DNA of 64,000 bases from Gamsiella multidivaricata (Eukaryota; Mortierellomycota; Mortierellomycetes; Mortierellales; Mortierellaceae), in the NCBI RefSeq assembly GCF_025024155.1, contig NW_026251756.1:124001-188000 (forward strand), given 5' to 3'. The first letter of the stretch is position 1; each line of letters starts with the position of its first letter. Position numbers and translations under genes: made by a program. The notes under the pieces were generated by a model. That model searched no databases and was not told where the DNA came from. It saw only the letters and a list, made by a program, of their open reading frames with translations. Of this stretch, positions 12,201 to 26,123 are shown piece after piece.

Positions 12201-14252
12201 AGGACTTTGTCTTTTACAAGGCCTCGGAGCTCGCTAGGAAGATGGGTATTCCTCGCGTGTACCTCTCTGCCAACTCGGGAGCGAGAATCGGACTGGCCAA
12301 CGAAGTGATTAGCCTGTTCAACTCGTGCTGGAACGATCCTGAGAATCCTTCCAAGGGATTCAAGTATTTGTATCTTACCGATGCAGGATTGAAGCAGCTG
12401 CAGGCTCAGGAGGAGCGCGCTGGCAAGAAAAGCGTGATCACGGAGACGGTTGAGGAAGATGGCGAGACGCGCCACAAGATTACGGACGTTATTGGTGTTG
12501 TCGATGGCCTTGGTGTCGAGAACCTGCGCGGAAGTGGTTTGATTGCTGGAGCAACCTCGCGTGCCTACGATGATATCTTTACTATCACCCTAGTTACCTG
12601 CCGCTCTGTTGGTACGTTTTAGAACATGAATGTCCGACTTGCAGCAAATCATGGCTCTGGTCTTGTTATGCTAATGTGTCTTTCTTCTTCATTTAGGTAT
12701 CGGTGCCTACTTGGTTCGCTTGGGTCAGCGTACAATCCAGAACGAGGGTCAGCCCATCATTTTGACTGGTGCCCCTGCTCTGAACAAGGTCCTCGGTCGC
12801 GATGTCTATACTTCTAACCTTCAACTGGGAGGCACGCAGATCATGTACAAGAACGGAGTCTCACACTTAACGGCCCAGAACGACTATGAGGGTATCAGCA
12901 AGATCGTCAACTGGCTCGCCTATATCCCCGAACGCAAGGACGCCCCTGTTCCCATTACCATCAGCAACGACACTTGGGATCGTGACATTGAGTACTTGCC
13001 TCCCAAGGGTGCAGTCTATGATCCTCGCTGGATGTTGGCCGGTAAGGAGCCCGAGGAGGAGGGTGCATCCTTCCAGTCCGGATTCTTCGACAAGGGCTCC
13101 TTCACTGAGACCTTGAGCGGATGGGCTCGCACCGTTGTTGTCGGACGTGCTCGTTTGGGTGGTGTGCCCATGGGTGTGATTGCAGTCGAGACTCGCTCGG
13201 TGGAGCACATCATTCCCGCCGACCCTGCCAACGGCGACTCTGTGGAACAGGTTCTGATGGAGGCTGGTAACGTCTGGTATCCAAATTCGGCCTACAAGAC
13301 TGCGCAGGCGATCAACGACTTCAACAAGGGAGAGCAGCTGCCGTTGATGATCTTTGCCAACTGGCGTGGATTCTCCGGTGGCCAGCGTGACATGTACAAC
13401 GAGATCTTGAAATACGGCGCGTTCATTGTTGATGCCCTCAGCTCGTACAAGCAGCCAGTCTTTGTCTATGTGGTGCCCAACGGAGAGCTCCGTGGAGGTG
13501 CCTGGGTCGTCGTTGATCCTACCATCAACGAGAACATGATGGAGATGTATGCTGACAAGCGCGCCAGAGCTGGTGTCCTCGAGCCCGAGGGTATTGTCGA
13601 AATTAAGTTCCGCAAGGCCCAGTTGTTGGTGACCATGGAGCGTCTCGACGAGAAGTACCGTACCTTGAAGGCTCAGTACGAGAACCCAGCACTCGCAGGG
13701 GCTGAGCGCGATGAAATCAAGACAAAGCTGACAGAGCGCGAGCAGGAACTCTTGCCCGTTTACCAGCAGATAGCCATCCAGTTCGCAGACCTGCACGACA
13801 CCGCCGGTCGCATGAAAGCTAAGGGCACGATCCGTGAATCACTCGACTGGACGAACGCTCGTCGCTACTTCTACTGGCGCGTACGCAGAAGATTGGCTGA
13901 GGAGTATGTCCGCCGCAGGATGACCATTGCCAACAAGGACCAGGCCCGTGAGGAGCAGACCAAGGCCCTGCTGGCCTGGTTCGGTCGCGACACTGTGCAT
14001 TCGAGCGAGAACGAGCTGCGAAAGATCTGGGAGTCTGAAGATCGTGTTGTGCTCGAGTGGTTCGAGGGTCAGGCTCAGAAGGTCGATGCTTTGGTGCAGG
14101 AGCTGAGCACTTCGGGTACTGCAAACGAAATCTTGAGGATGTACACCTCCAACCGTGCGGGTGTTGTCGAGGGCTTTGACCGCATTCTTGAGAGCATGAC
14201 GGATCAGGAGAAGCAAGACATCATGGCCAAGTTCTCTACCATGGCCGTCTAA
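6231..14252 (+). CDS. ACC1: Acetyl-CoA carboxylase, multidomain cytosolic enzyme
   Basis: The enzyme makes malonyl-CoA from acetyl-CoA and bicarbonate with ATP, the committed step of fatty-acid synthesis. Six exons by my reading: 6231-6258, 6582-6930, 7680-9237, 9320-9867, 9961-12611 and 12697-14252. These join in frame to 2,229 residues, the normal family length. The biotin carboxylase part has the ATP-grasp loop [14 protein letters not shown] and [16 protein letters not shown]. The biotinyl site is EVMKMYMPL, with the biotinylated lysine at about residue 710. A central ACC domain follows. The carboxyltransferase halves include [13 protein letters not shown] and [15 protein letters not shown]. 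Exon 1 encodes only nine residues plus a split codon, and intron 2 (749 nt) is much longer than the others. The 5' region is CT-rich. No frameshifts were seen. Confidence 0.97.
6931..7679 (+). other. Unusually long second intron of ACC1
   Basis: This 749-nt intron is bounded by donor GTAAGC (6931) and acceptor GAATAG (ending 7679). Other ACC1 introns past the first are 82-93 nt. The splice restores WAGWGHASENP across the junction, so the boundaries are firm. It contains no recognisable exon or transposon ORF. By eye I could not identify a snoRNA or other small RNA in it. Confidence 0.75.
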
Positions 14253-14465
14253 GGGACATATTTACCGCCATCCACACAGATATACATTTACATAACTTTT
14301 ACATATCAGCGCAATAACATTATTAGGGTAGAAAGGGATTTAGAAGTAGGAAAGCACTTGTAAAAATACATAATCATTTAACATACCATTCATGTAGTAT
14401 CCTACTCATCCGCAGGTTGGACTTCCAATATTTGTGTATTTATTTATTTCCAATCAATCTTTCTC

Positions 14466-17400
14466 CTACTCCAAGGGCTTAAGTTCAGCATTAAACTGGC
14501 TGACCTTTTCCTCAATCTTCCCACTGAACCACTGCAACGATGTCTGCTCAAAGATCGGGATAAAGTTCTCTTGGCGATCCCTTCGGCTCGTAATGGAAAT
14601 GCCTCGCGGGAACGGTGCAATCGACTGGATCTCCGCGAACTCGAGATCCCACTCGACCTTTAGACTCTCGGCCCTGAACACCATGATCCTCTTTGAAGTC
14701 AACATCGCCACCAGGTTATCACCCTTCAGCACCAAATGCGCGATATAATCGTCATAAAAGTACTTTCCACTGTCGACCTGCTTCAGCCAAAACTGTCCCA
14801 AGGCCTCCGATTTGTCGTACAGCGTCAAAATACCGTTCTTGGGGACGTGTCTTGGAATACGTTTCCGTCGCTGGTCCCTGTCGAATACTGTCGTCGTGTT
14901 GCGAATGCCTGATGTGACATTGGTTGTAAAATCAAACACTCCGACTAAGGGCTTGGTCACCACACCGACAGCGGCCTTGCCCAGCCCCTTGAAGAAGCCC
15001 TCGACGCCCTCCTTCTGCGCTCCTGCCAATGGCTGCTCTACAATACCTGTCACACCACTGACGACTCCCTGAGCAAATGACGTGGCTCCTTTCGACAATC
15101 CCGAGAGCGCATGCTTAGGCGCATTCCTCTGATTGCCCAATCGTCTGCGTTCCTGGAAGGATCTGTCCATTGTCGCAGCTGAGAGACCTTTTCCGACCGA
15201 TCCAGAGATCTTAGCAAGACTGTCCGAGAATCCAAATACGGTCTTCTTCAGTAAAGACGACGTGCCTCGCACCACGCCCAAACCAAAATCCTGAGGACGA
15301 TCGCCCATGATGAAGCCTTGGTAGGGTTCATAGAAGAAGTCCGCGACTCCTGAACTTAGGTTGTTGAAAAGTCCAACTGGGTTGCCCAAGAACTCGATCG
15401 AACCCACAATCATGTGCAGCTGGTAGAAAAAGTCCTGGCTGTAGTGTCTCTGGAGCAGATCTACTAGCACTGGTCCACTAGCGCGAACATTTTCCAAGAG
15501 AAGGGCGTTCAGGGCGATAGGGGCAGCCTATTTGTATTTGGGTCGAACAACAGAAAAAAAAAACACTCAGTTAGTGCCGAACAACAGCGCAAAGGTACTA
15601 CCTGGCCAAAAGCACTCCTATTCGCATGACTCACATCAATGTTTCCAATGGCCATCGTAAGGACGTTGAAGATATACATGATTGGATTATGGCTCGACGT
15701 CTTTTGTTGCGCCTCCTCGATGTTCACGCGGTCCGAACGCATGAACGACAGGTTGACCTTCATTGGATGCAAATGAAGCACTTCAAAGAACAACTGATTC
15801 TCATCTTCGCCAGCATTTGGCTCCGGAAGATCCAAACTCTCGTCGCACAATTGGGCCTTATTTGGGTCCTCTGTCCATCCGGGGATATTGAACTTTGAGA
15901 ACTCGATCAGTGTGTACAAGAAATCCTCGTCCATCGCCACTGTAAGTTCCTGAAGCAAGGCTGAGAAATATTTGAAGTAAACCACTCCGTGGGTCTCATC
16001 CTTTGCTCGAACCAATGCGCTGTGCAGTGTCGGGTGGGCTGAGGCATCCTTGCTATCCTTGGGTGTCTGCGTCGGGCACAATATGATGGGACTCGATCCT
16101 CCATAAAGCTGGTTATCGATCTGCAACCACTTAACCATGAGGTTCACTGACTGGTACATGTTCGAATCCGTGTACCGTGTCTCAAGACCAGTCATTGAGA
16201 TGTAGATCAGTTCCTGCATCCGCTGGTTCAGGATCGAGATACCGATGCACTCAAGTCGGACCTGAAAACTGAAGGTCACAACTGCGTCCACGTCAATCAC
16301 CTCAAAGCCCTCTTTTGTCAAATCCTTGTTCGACTCTTTGTCCGCGTCATCACCTCTCTCCGTGACAGTCAGCTGGCTGGAAGACCGCTGCTTAAACAGA
16401 CTCTGCTTCGAGTCATAGTCCGCAAGGACCAAGACCTGAGTGGGACCCTCAGCGATTACATCAATCGAGATAATACTGCTGGCATCACCTGCAGGGAACT
16501 TGAAGGGAACCAAGGATCCGATTTCTTGTAAGCTGACCTCGCGTTCGCGTCCATTCACGCTCAAAACCAACGCCTTCTCCTTCAGATGAGGCAGATCCCA
16601 GGAATAGGCCATTGTCTCGCCAGCCTTGAGCCTGTAGACCTTGGGCGCAGAGCTCGAGAAAGACGCCGATGAGGCCGACGCGGAGTCGCTCTTTGTAGGG
16701 CTCTATAGAATATGAACAAAAATAAATAGCAGAAATATCATAGGTTCAGTATGTTATCGTGATCATGCTCGTCCAAGGGATTAACGTAGCTGGAGAGTAA
16801 CCACTTACATGTTGACTGAAGGTAATATCCCACGATGACCTGTTATCTATGCGGTATGGCCATCTACCTTCCTCTTTGTTGAGAACGATAAAGACCGTGG
16901 CGACCTCCATCATGACATGGACACGAATAAGCTCAACTTCGCCGTCACTTCTTAGAATAGTAACGTGCATCTTGCCCATCTCATCGATAATGAAGGGTGC
17001 CGACCTATTATCAATGGTCGCACAAGATGTTAGATACAATGAGGGATATCAATCTGAAAATTGGCATAATCACAGCAAGAGCAACTTACCATCGCGCGGT
17101 AACTCCAGAGAGGCGGAGCGAAAGCAGCTTTTGCTGGCCCTGGCGCATATATCGCAAGGGCACGCGCTGGTGTGCCGGCAACGGCGTGACATTGTTGGAT
17201 CCAACTTCTCTAAAGTTCAGATCTTCATCCAGGTTGTTCTTAAGGATAAACCGCGGCGTAATCGTCACCACCTTGGTCAATGCATACTTGCCCTTGCCAA
17301 GCTCGACATTCATTCCCAGGTGTATCTCCTCCTTCCTATCCAGCGCCTGCATCGAAATCTCCATTATGCTTCCCACAGCTTCGAAACTGACAGGTCGACT

Positions 17401-20400
17401 CCACTGTGAGTTTCCTGCCACCTGGACCAGTGTGCGGTTGCCATTTTCGGTCTTGCCATACGAAAACATGAGTGGCAGGGCCTTGTTCTGCACCATGCGG
17501 TTGGACCCTTGACCGGCAGCAATCTTGGCGTTCTGCATGAATGACTTGGCCTTGAACACGAGGTCCAGTCCAGTCTTGTTCAGGATTACATACGGGCAGA
17601 AGATGCTAAACTTGACAGCTCCGCCAGAGTCAGGAATTACACTATTTAGACATCAACGAAATCAGTTAGTATTTGTGACAACAGCATGCTGTGCTCTCTC
17701 CACTGAAATATCTGCAAAGAAACCATGTCATAACTTACTGTCGGTGAATACCCAGCATCAGCTTGAGGCCATCAGGATCCATCAACGTCAGCGTGTTCTC
17801 AACGGGTAGCTCGTCGGGATCATGCGAACTCACAATAGAGTACTCACTGGCTGAAAAAGACGTGTTTTCGATGGCAACGCTTAGAAGCATAAGGTTGCGT
17901 ACATCCACAGTGTGCAAGGGCGAGATGCCGCCCTTCCGCAAGTAAGATGTCAACGGCGTTCCCTTGTGCTTGGGCGATGTCTTCTCCATGATAGTGTACT
18001 GCATGTTGTACGGTAACAGATTCTCAATCTCCACTGGAGCACTAAGACGAATGGTCATATAAGGATAGTCCTTTGCAAGCGGATCGAAATTGTCAGTGCC
18101 GCCCCGCACCTGGAATCGAAATGGTTGCTGGCTGGCATCATCGTTCGCGCGACAGCTGACAGAACTGACAGCCTGGCCATCCGAACTGTATCGCTGCTGA
18201 CGACTCTGCTGCGTCGCAAGGTCGCGCCAGAAGATCGTCTCCGTACTCCAGTTGTAGTTGAATCCAGGGTCCGGTCGGACGAGAATGCGGTTTTTGTAGG
18301 AAGCCTCAATAGGAACCGAATAGTCCTCGCCAGGCGCAATCTTCTGGGGCTTGTCAAGGTGCCTCTTCCTGTCATCCACAACAACAACTTCGATGGGGAG
18401 AGATGTTGCGTTTTCAATCAGTAGAGCTGAGCTGAAGGTGACCATCTTGACGTTGTTCTTGATGTAGATGTCAACCGCAACTCGATGGGATACGCTGCTC
18501 AACTTGGGACGAAGAACGTACAAATAACGGCCTTCTCTCTCTACTGGCACGTCCTTCAAACTCTCCCATGGTACGCCGTCAAACTGAATGCCGAGAGTGT
18601 TCTTTTTACTAGCAACTGTCTCACGCATCTTCCTCCAATCGTCAAAACGCCATGGCAGATTCGCACCGTCCTTGATCTTGTGTACAACGATATCAATGTT
18701 GTTCTCGGATTCGGCCCACACGTGCAGGGGGTACCCTGTCCTGTTCCTAAGGAGGTAAGGAACCAAGGCCTCGCGATTGATCGAGGTGACTTGCTCGGGC
18801 TCTTTTTGAATTGTAGTCATGACCTGCAACGCTGTCTCGATAAAGGTGTGCGTGATGTTGATGTTGAGATCCTGTTTCGAGAACACATCAATGAGCATAT
18901 TTGGAGGCTGAACGACCTTGGATACATGGATCACAAATTGCCAGGGCTCCAGCAAAGGCTCCCAGTGCGAGTTCCTGACATTGAAGTAATTGATGCTGGT
19001 TCGGAGCGAGGTATCCACCTTCATCTCTGACGACCACTCCTTGACCTCTAAATCAAATCGGTCCAGCTTCAGATCGAGCATTGGCAAACTGTACATGTCA
19101 TCGATCAGAATAAGCTGCAAACCCTGGATGACTCCTTTGAGCTATCATAACAAAATGATAATCGTAAATGGTGCGGTTAGCAAAGACTGTTCGTTTAGGA
19201 GAGTGATTCAAACAAACTGCATCATCTTCCTATAAACTTACTGTCTCGCGCGTCGAAACAAACTGTGCTTCCTCAACCAAACGCTTTGCATTAGGTTTGG
19301 TGGGGGCGGATCCGCTCGCGGTCATCGCTGGTTTTCGCTCAGACTCTGTGATGGCTCTTGGCGCTGGACCTGCAGCAACGATTTGCTTGTTCGGCTTGGG
19401 TGAAGTCGGCTCGGAAGCAGGCTGAGTCTTGGATTGAAACTCTGTTACCTTGTTCACGATATCCATAATTAACATGGCATCACGATATGACAGTCTCAGC
19501 ACCAAGGGTCGAACATCCAAGGTGATGTTGGTCAGTTGGTGTCCCGGAGTAGGCGAGCGGGTTCCCATTGAGAGCGCAATATCAAAGTTATCAATAAATC
19601 GAAGAGAGGTGTCCTCTCTCTTGTCCATTTTACACAGAAACATTCCCACGCGATCGACAATTAACGTCATGGTTTCCTGCTGTGACATGACCACTTGGTG
19701 CGCAGAAAGGATGATGGCGTCCGTGGCGGAACTGGCAGCATTGGCAAGTAAAATGATTTCGGGAGAGAGAACACTGACGCGGTAATGCAGAGATGGGCCT
19801 GGCTCCGTTGGTTTGGATGGCTCAGCAGGTTTTGTGGCGCTCGAAGGGCGTCTCGCCTTCGAGGCGGTCGAATTAAGCGTTTGACTGGAAACTTGACTGG
19901 TGCTTGAAGGTCTCCTCCCCTGCTCTGGTGCCTCTGGATCTGGTGTCAAAGCGCTCATGAAGTAGCTTTGCAATGCAAAAATGTACTCCAGATGAAAAAT
20001 CACCTTGGGACTGTCGACGTTTAACAAGACGAGCGTGCTGTTGTCGTCAAAAGTGCTCAGCGACATGAAGATCTGAGGACTGTCGTGGAGATTGGCTGGG
20101 ATGATTTCTCGAAATTTTGTCTTAACATTGCGCCTGGTATCATTAATGATGAGGTCCTGAATGGTCAACTCTGCCTGCATGGTAGAGTCCGTCAACATCT
20201 TGTACTTGAAGCCAGTCTTGGACAGAGAGAATTTCGAAAAACTGCAGTCGCGCAGCTCTTCCTTCTGAGTGGCATCCCCCTGGTAGATCTCGAGCGTAAC
20301 CTGAGGCAGGTTGAACACAAGATCGATCGACGTCCATTTCTCATCCGAGGACTTCGTAGGCGGTGAAGATGGAGGAGCCGAGGGGATGCCAGCAGAAGCA

Positions 20401-23400
20401 GCCAGGGCATCTGTATCGACATCGCTGCCACCTGCGAAGGCACGAGCAACAGACATGGAGATTCCGTAAAGCGTCCTGTACTGAAGTTCTGTCAGACTCA
20501 TGCTGACGTCCGACATGCGGCCGACGAGTTCCATATCTGGCCGTGGTAACCCGTCCTTGTGTGTAGCGCGGGTCATGTCGAACTCGATGCTGACATCTTC
20601 GATTATTTGCAGCTCCTGGACAACGTCTTCAAAGTAGAATTGACTGAGTAAATTGATGGAGTGGATGCCGAGTTTCATCTGGTCCAAGAATCCGCCCTCG
20701 ATATGACTATCGTCCGCAAACTCATTCCTGATCGAGATCTCTCCCAGATTTGCCACAATTGTGTTGCGAGATTTAGCGTCTTTGGGTAAGATAACGATAG
20801 GAGTGCTGATTTGAACATCAAAGTGAAATCTGCTTGCGGTAGTCTGCAAAGCCTGGGCCTGGTTCACCGCTGCATTTCGAGCAGAGTCGTAGAGAACATG
20901 CATCCTTGCAAACTTAGTCGAGTAGTCCAAAAGCTGCCTAATCGGCTCCTCCAAGAATGTCAGCTGCAAGGATCCAGCACGCAAAAAGATTGAAGCATCG
21001 TAGCCTGGATAGCTGGATGAGTGCGCGTCAAAGGTCTCGTATGCGAAATCGGCCAGCTCTTCGCCCTGAATCGCCAATATTTGCTGTTTTCCTGGATTGA
21101 TATCGTCCGTCAGTGTAAAGTTGCCCAACTTGACGCTCACACGCATCGTTGGAGGTTTCATGAGCACAGCAACATCGCACTGTGAGAGCGCCATGGTGGC
21201 AAGTCGCTGACCGTCGTTGTTGAGGATAAAGTTGATACTAGTCATCTTCACCTTGACTTTCATCGTATCCTGCGCCGGGGGTTTGTCATCAACTTGTGCC
21301 TGGGCTAGAGGCGGCCTGAGATCGTTGTGATCTCCTGCAGTTGCGGGTGCTTGAGACGGGCTTTGAGTGGCAGGAGCAGTGAAGGTTGTCAGGACAAAGT
21401 CGAACAAGGCCAGCACACTCCTGCGGGTGAGAATTATTGTCACAGTCGAGAACGAGATGTCGACCGTGGCATCGATGCCCTTGTACTTTGTGAGGTAGTC
21501 AGGCGAAATGGGGTTCACCTTTGTATAGGAGACATGGACAAGATCCTCGGATGCACCCGCGGCAGCCGACTTCCCGTCGGCGTCAGACGAAAGCAGGTAC
21601 GGGTAGCGTGAATCTTTCTCCACCTTGTCTTCTACATAGAGCGATCCAAGAACGATATTGACATTCATGTCCACGGGACGGAGGACAAACTCCAAATCAA
21701 ATCTTTCGATAATCAGATCAGCCAAAACTCGCTCCGGTAGATTGACGTCCTGAGCAGCCTTCTTGAGCGTCACCGCAAACTTGGTGACCTTGAAGCTAAA
21801 CTGGAATGTCTTTTGGAATAACAGAGCACTGCTTTGCTCCTGTAAAATACAAATATGGGCAAACTGTCAGTATTACCTTTCTATGGAAGACATAATTCGC
21901 AGCCAGAGTCCTTGATTGACTGCACATTTGTTGCCTATTACCTTATCCTGAGCATCATATTTCTTTCCACGGTGGGCAACAGCGCGTTCGTCATCAGAAT
22001 CTCCTTCCGTAGTGTCGCCTAGGACAAGATCATCCGCGTAATTGTTCTTCCCAAGTAAGGGAATGTTCATGGAACTTTTTGGCTTTGGCGGAGGTGGTGG
22101 TGCTGCGGTATCCGGGTCCTTGGGTACAACTAGATCAACAATGTGCATGAGCGTCTTATATTTGCGATCAGAAAAGTTGATCTGGAGCAGTGGCAGATCG
22201 CCGAAAACCCTGATCTTCGTCAAGTTAGGCGCTTGCGGCAGGATCGAGAGGTGAACGTGGAATGTCATATTGATCTTGTCAATGACATGCAGGTCATTCT
22301 CCGCTGAAGGCTTCCGGATTTGCTGCAGGCACCGCTCCACAGACTGGCCGACCAAAAGCTACGTATGACAATGGGGTGATGATTAGGACATGTAGTCAAA
22401 ATAAACACGATGCCGCATTATGCTAGACGGGATGTCTGTGTACCTGGGTGCTGGAAAGTTGCACAATGAATCGATCGTACATGAGATCCTCTAGCTTTTC
22501 AAAATCTGAAGCATCCATGGTGCGATTTTGATTCTTCTCAACAACCGCCAAGTCTTCCTTGGACACCAGGTTGCTTTCAACAAAAATATGACCAACGTCA
22601 AGAACTGCCACGAGAGCGTTGATGTCGGTGCAGCTATGAGAGGTTAAAAAAATAAAAATGAAAAAATGAAAAAATGAAAGCGAATAGTAAATATTCAAGT
22701 ATAGATGTCTCGAGAGCTTTCGAGTCTGGCATAGATCACGTTCCCTACCTCTCGGGAAAGATCATGACGGGCGCATCCATGTCCACACGCAGATCCAGTC
22801 GCTTGTGTTCCTCCAATGCATATTCCAGACCGGCTCTCGTCTGAGCAGCTAATCCTTCCAGAGTGTCCCCAGCGGCTTCCAAGAGAGCATTGATGCTGTC
22901 GGCTTCACTGGGCGGCGGCTTTAAGAACTCCATGACAGTGTCAACCGTCTTTGGATTATACAAAATCTCCAGATGTCTCATCTTGACCTCCAACACATTG
23001 TCGGCATGAGCGTCTAGGGGATTGTGCTCGAAATTGACGGAGAAAAAGGGGTTGAAGTCGAGACTGCAAGTGGAAGCCAAGTATTAATATGGTATCTTTG
23101 TGATGCCACATACGGGATTGCTTCTGACATCCGTTCCAAATCACTTACTCTGTCTCTACAGAACTTCTTTGGCTACTTTCTCCACCATATACAGTATCGC
23201 CTTCGGAGACGTGGGACAGGAGATTTTTCTTGTTCTCTGCATCCTTTACGCGAATAATCTTGGGGTATAGCGTATTCTGGGTAGTGCTGTCGATGCATGT
23301 CAGCCCTCCTAAGGCGACACCCGCCACAAAATTGTCTGTCCGCTGTAGAAAGTTGGCCACAAAGGTGTCGAACACGATGCTGAAGATGGTCTTATCGACA

Positions 23401-25809
23401 CCATGAGGGTCCTTCTTCAGAGCAAAAGAACCCGTCCTCAGTCGTGCGTTAACGGCGTATAGAATCGTATCCTTAGCCTCCTCCAGATTGGCCTGCAACG
23501 CAGCTTTCTCGTCGTAGTCGATGACATCGTAGAGCTGTTTCTTTTGGGCATCCGTAAGTGTGGCCGATTCCTCCTCCTAATAATAAACGCTGACCGCATC
23601 AGTACCATGCTCAATTTGAATAGCTCAATATTCCACTGTTCAGCTTTATGAAGCCGCATCAGCACGTTACCTCCGAGGTCTCCGTCGAGGAACCGCTAGA
23701 GCCGTGCCACCATGAGCTGAGCCAGCCCTTCGGCTGCTCTTTCACTTGTTTCTTGATCAGAATCTTTTCCCTGCGCAACGCACCCTTGGCAATACTTCTG
23801 TACAGGCGGATGTCCTCATACGATAGTTTCCATTCCAATGCCTTCAGTCTCTCGTCATCCTCGATATCGTTACGTCCAAGCTTATGATTCTTGTATAACT
23901 CCACGTACGCCTTGCGATCGTCCCGGCGCTCCTCAAAGTACGCCCAAGTCCACTTGCGATTCCTTTCGTGAATTTGTGAGAGTACTGCATTTCCAGCATA
24001 TCGGAACCAGGCCAGCGGGTCCTTTTTGGGGGTGACAATGCTCGGCGGACGGAATTTCCGGAACTAGTAGACTCCAAGGAAATAGGACATCTAACGTTAG
24101 ACTGGGATCGACGCTGAACAATAGCGACATGCATGTGAAATTGGCGCAGTAGATTACCTCGTGCTGTCTCATGAATGAGTGGAAAAGACCCATCATCAGC
24201 AGTACATTGTTGTATTGCTCGTCGTCGACAACGAACCCCAATTCGTCAAAGTTGAGGGTGACACCCGCTTTTGGCACGTCTCCACCATAGCGCTTGTTGA
24301 GTTTGATCTTTCCTGTTCCTGAAACTGGCTTGAGGATGTACTGGTGCTCATCCGGCACGTGTTCTGCCTTAGCAATCAAGTCCACAAATGCCTTTAATGC
24401 ATCGTCCATACCCTTTCCTGCAAGAGATCGTGAATCAGTATTCCAGTACATGGCTAAGGAGTCCAACGTGGCAAGCTAAAGTGTGCAGTGGAAGCTGCAT
24501 TAGCAAGACGAACTGCACAGACAAAGCCGTGATATATGCAAGATACGGATAGTAAGCACATTTAGATCTACACACCTTGTGAATGGTGTTGGCTTCATCG
24601 TGGATGAATGTTGGGACCCACTCTCCGTCGGTCGATACTGCAGAGAGTTGGGAAAGAGTCAGACCAGCCGAGAAAGGGTGCTGAGGGTAACAAAGGTTAC
24701 ATAATCGGGTGTCAGCGATAATAATAATAATAAGAGAGCAATCAAACAAGAACACAGCGCGAGTTTCTTTGAGTGTCAGTATTTACTCACCTTCGGATCG
24801 GACAGCTTGTCCTCGTATCGGACATGAATGTTATTGATGGACACCTGTAGATTATCCACGACCTTTGTGATGAGCTGATTCAGGAATGTGGCATTCTTCT
24901 TTTCCTCATCTGTCAGCGAGCAAAGAAACAAACAGCAAAGCGGGTTTAGGATCCGAATTTTGTGCGTCAGGATCCCATGATAATCAGAATTTTAAACATT
25001 CGCGTGTAAAGGGGAACGTGGTTGTTACCATCCATTCCAGAGCTCGGCTTCGTATTAAGCAACTCTGCGTTGGCCAGCCTGTCCTCCTTCAGTGCCTGGG
25101 CCCTAGCGGCCTCTTCGTCGGCGTCGTACTGGTGGAGAAAAACGTAAAAGTGAGTGCAGGGCTCAGCCATGAATCGATCTGGCATGACTTTGTCACTTTA
25201 ATTACCTCGGACTCTCCCTTGGGGACGCACAGCAGATAGACATTGTTGATGAAGACCTTGACGGGCTTGCTCTTCAAGTTAGACCATGGAATGCTTAGCG
25301 TGAGTTCGCCGAGGTATCCTAAAGTTAATTTCAGGAATCGATTGTTGGTGTCGTTTTGTTGGGTTAGACAAAAGCGATCCGGATTTGTTCAAGAGTAATT
25401 CTGTCATTCTAGCGCTGCCCCCGTATCCGGTTTCCTTGACTGACCTTCGACCACATCAACTGGCAAGCTGAACTTGTCGAGTGCCTCCTTCTTGAGTCGG
25501 AGGTTTGTCAGCTTGACATCACCTACATAAAATTCACGAAAAATGAACCATCCGAATGAATACACATAGACAACATGCAAGCAGCAAGTAACAGGCAAGA
25601 GCAAGACCAGGCAAGAGCAAGACCAGGCAAGAGCAAGACCAGGCAAGAGCAAGACCAGGCAAGAGCAAGACCAGGCAAGAATAAAGAAACAAAGCAGAGA
25701 CGAAGGACCTACCACTCCAGATTGCGATGTTGAGCTGGTTGACATTGAGATTGGTCACATATGGCCCGATGAATCGGTTCAAAAGACCGGCAACCAGACC
25801 CTCCAACAT
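14466..25809 (-). CDS. VPS13: VPS13 bridge-like lipid transfer protein
   Basis: VPS13 proteins form long hydrophobic grooves that move phospholipids in bulk between organelles at contact sites. The start at 25809 gives [15 protein letters not shown], the hallmark chorein N-terminus; splicing adds [16 protein letters not shown] and ends in VDVVEG-type sequence. Many exons follow across 11 kb, and I estimate about 3,000 residues or more, as usual. The middle shows repeated beta-rich segments, then an adaptor-binding (VAB/SHR-BD) region (about 17.1-19.1 kb). The ATG2-C-like glycine-rich helices ([16 protein letters not shown]) lie near 14.9-15.1 kb. A C-terminal PH-like domain ends in NAELKPLE. 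Intron 1 carries a 16-bp minisatellite. The 3' end converges on ACC1 with about 210 bp between stops. I have not fixed every exon edge. Confidence 0.95.
25593..25680. repeat. 16-bp minisatellite in VPS13 intron 1
   Basis: About 5.5 perfect tandem copies of AGGCAAGAGCAAGACC lie between the first exon (chorein start) and the second exon of VPS13. The copies show no visible divergence, which suggests recent expansion. Confidence 0.95.
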
Positions 25810-26123
25810 GGCGCGTGTGAACTACGAATGGGAAGGTGAGAGGGAGGTGCCTGCGTGTCCTTGTTGTAATGGTAGTCTTGCGTAGACCAAGGATCAGTCG
25901 GATCTCTCTCTTTGTCTTCTTTACTGCTCTCCTTTTGTCTAGTATCTTGTGTGGGAAGAAGGCGGGTCGTTATTGTGCGAAGGAGTAGGTGGGGGGCAAG
26001 GTGTAAAAAGATATGAAAGACAGGGACAAAGCTGGAGCGAGAACATTGCCCACTGTTGGATTTTAGGCGGGTGGACTCACTGTCCACGCCCGCGGAGAGA
26101 AGACAAGCGCGCTTTATGGCACG
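25810..26123. other. VPS13 5' flank, no gene seen
   Basis: This gap is the promoter and 5' UTR region of VPS13 (minus strand). It is purine- and GT-rich on the plus strand near 25950-26000. I see no supported gene, no clear TATA box and no convincing end of the neighbouring transposon relic. Confidence 0.5.

Noticed and set aside
25534..25809. Hydrophobic Leu/Cys/Trp-rich frame at the start of VPS13
   Set aside because: It is read-through of the first exon into the minisatellite intron, not a membrane protein.
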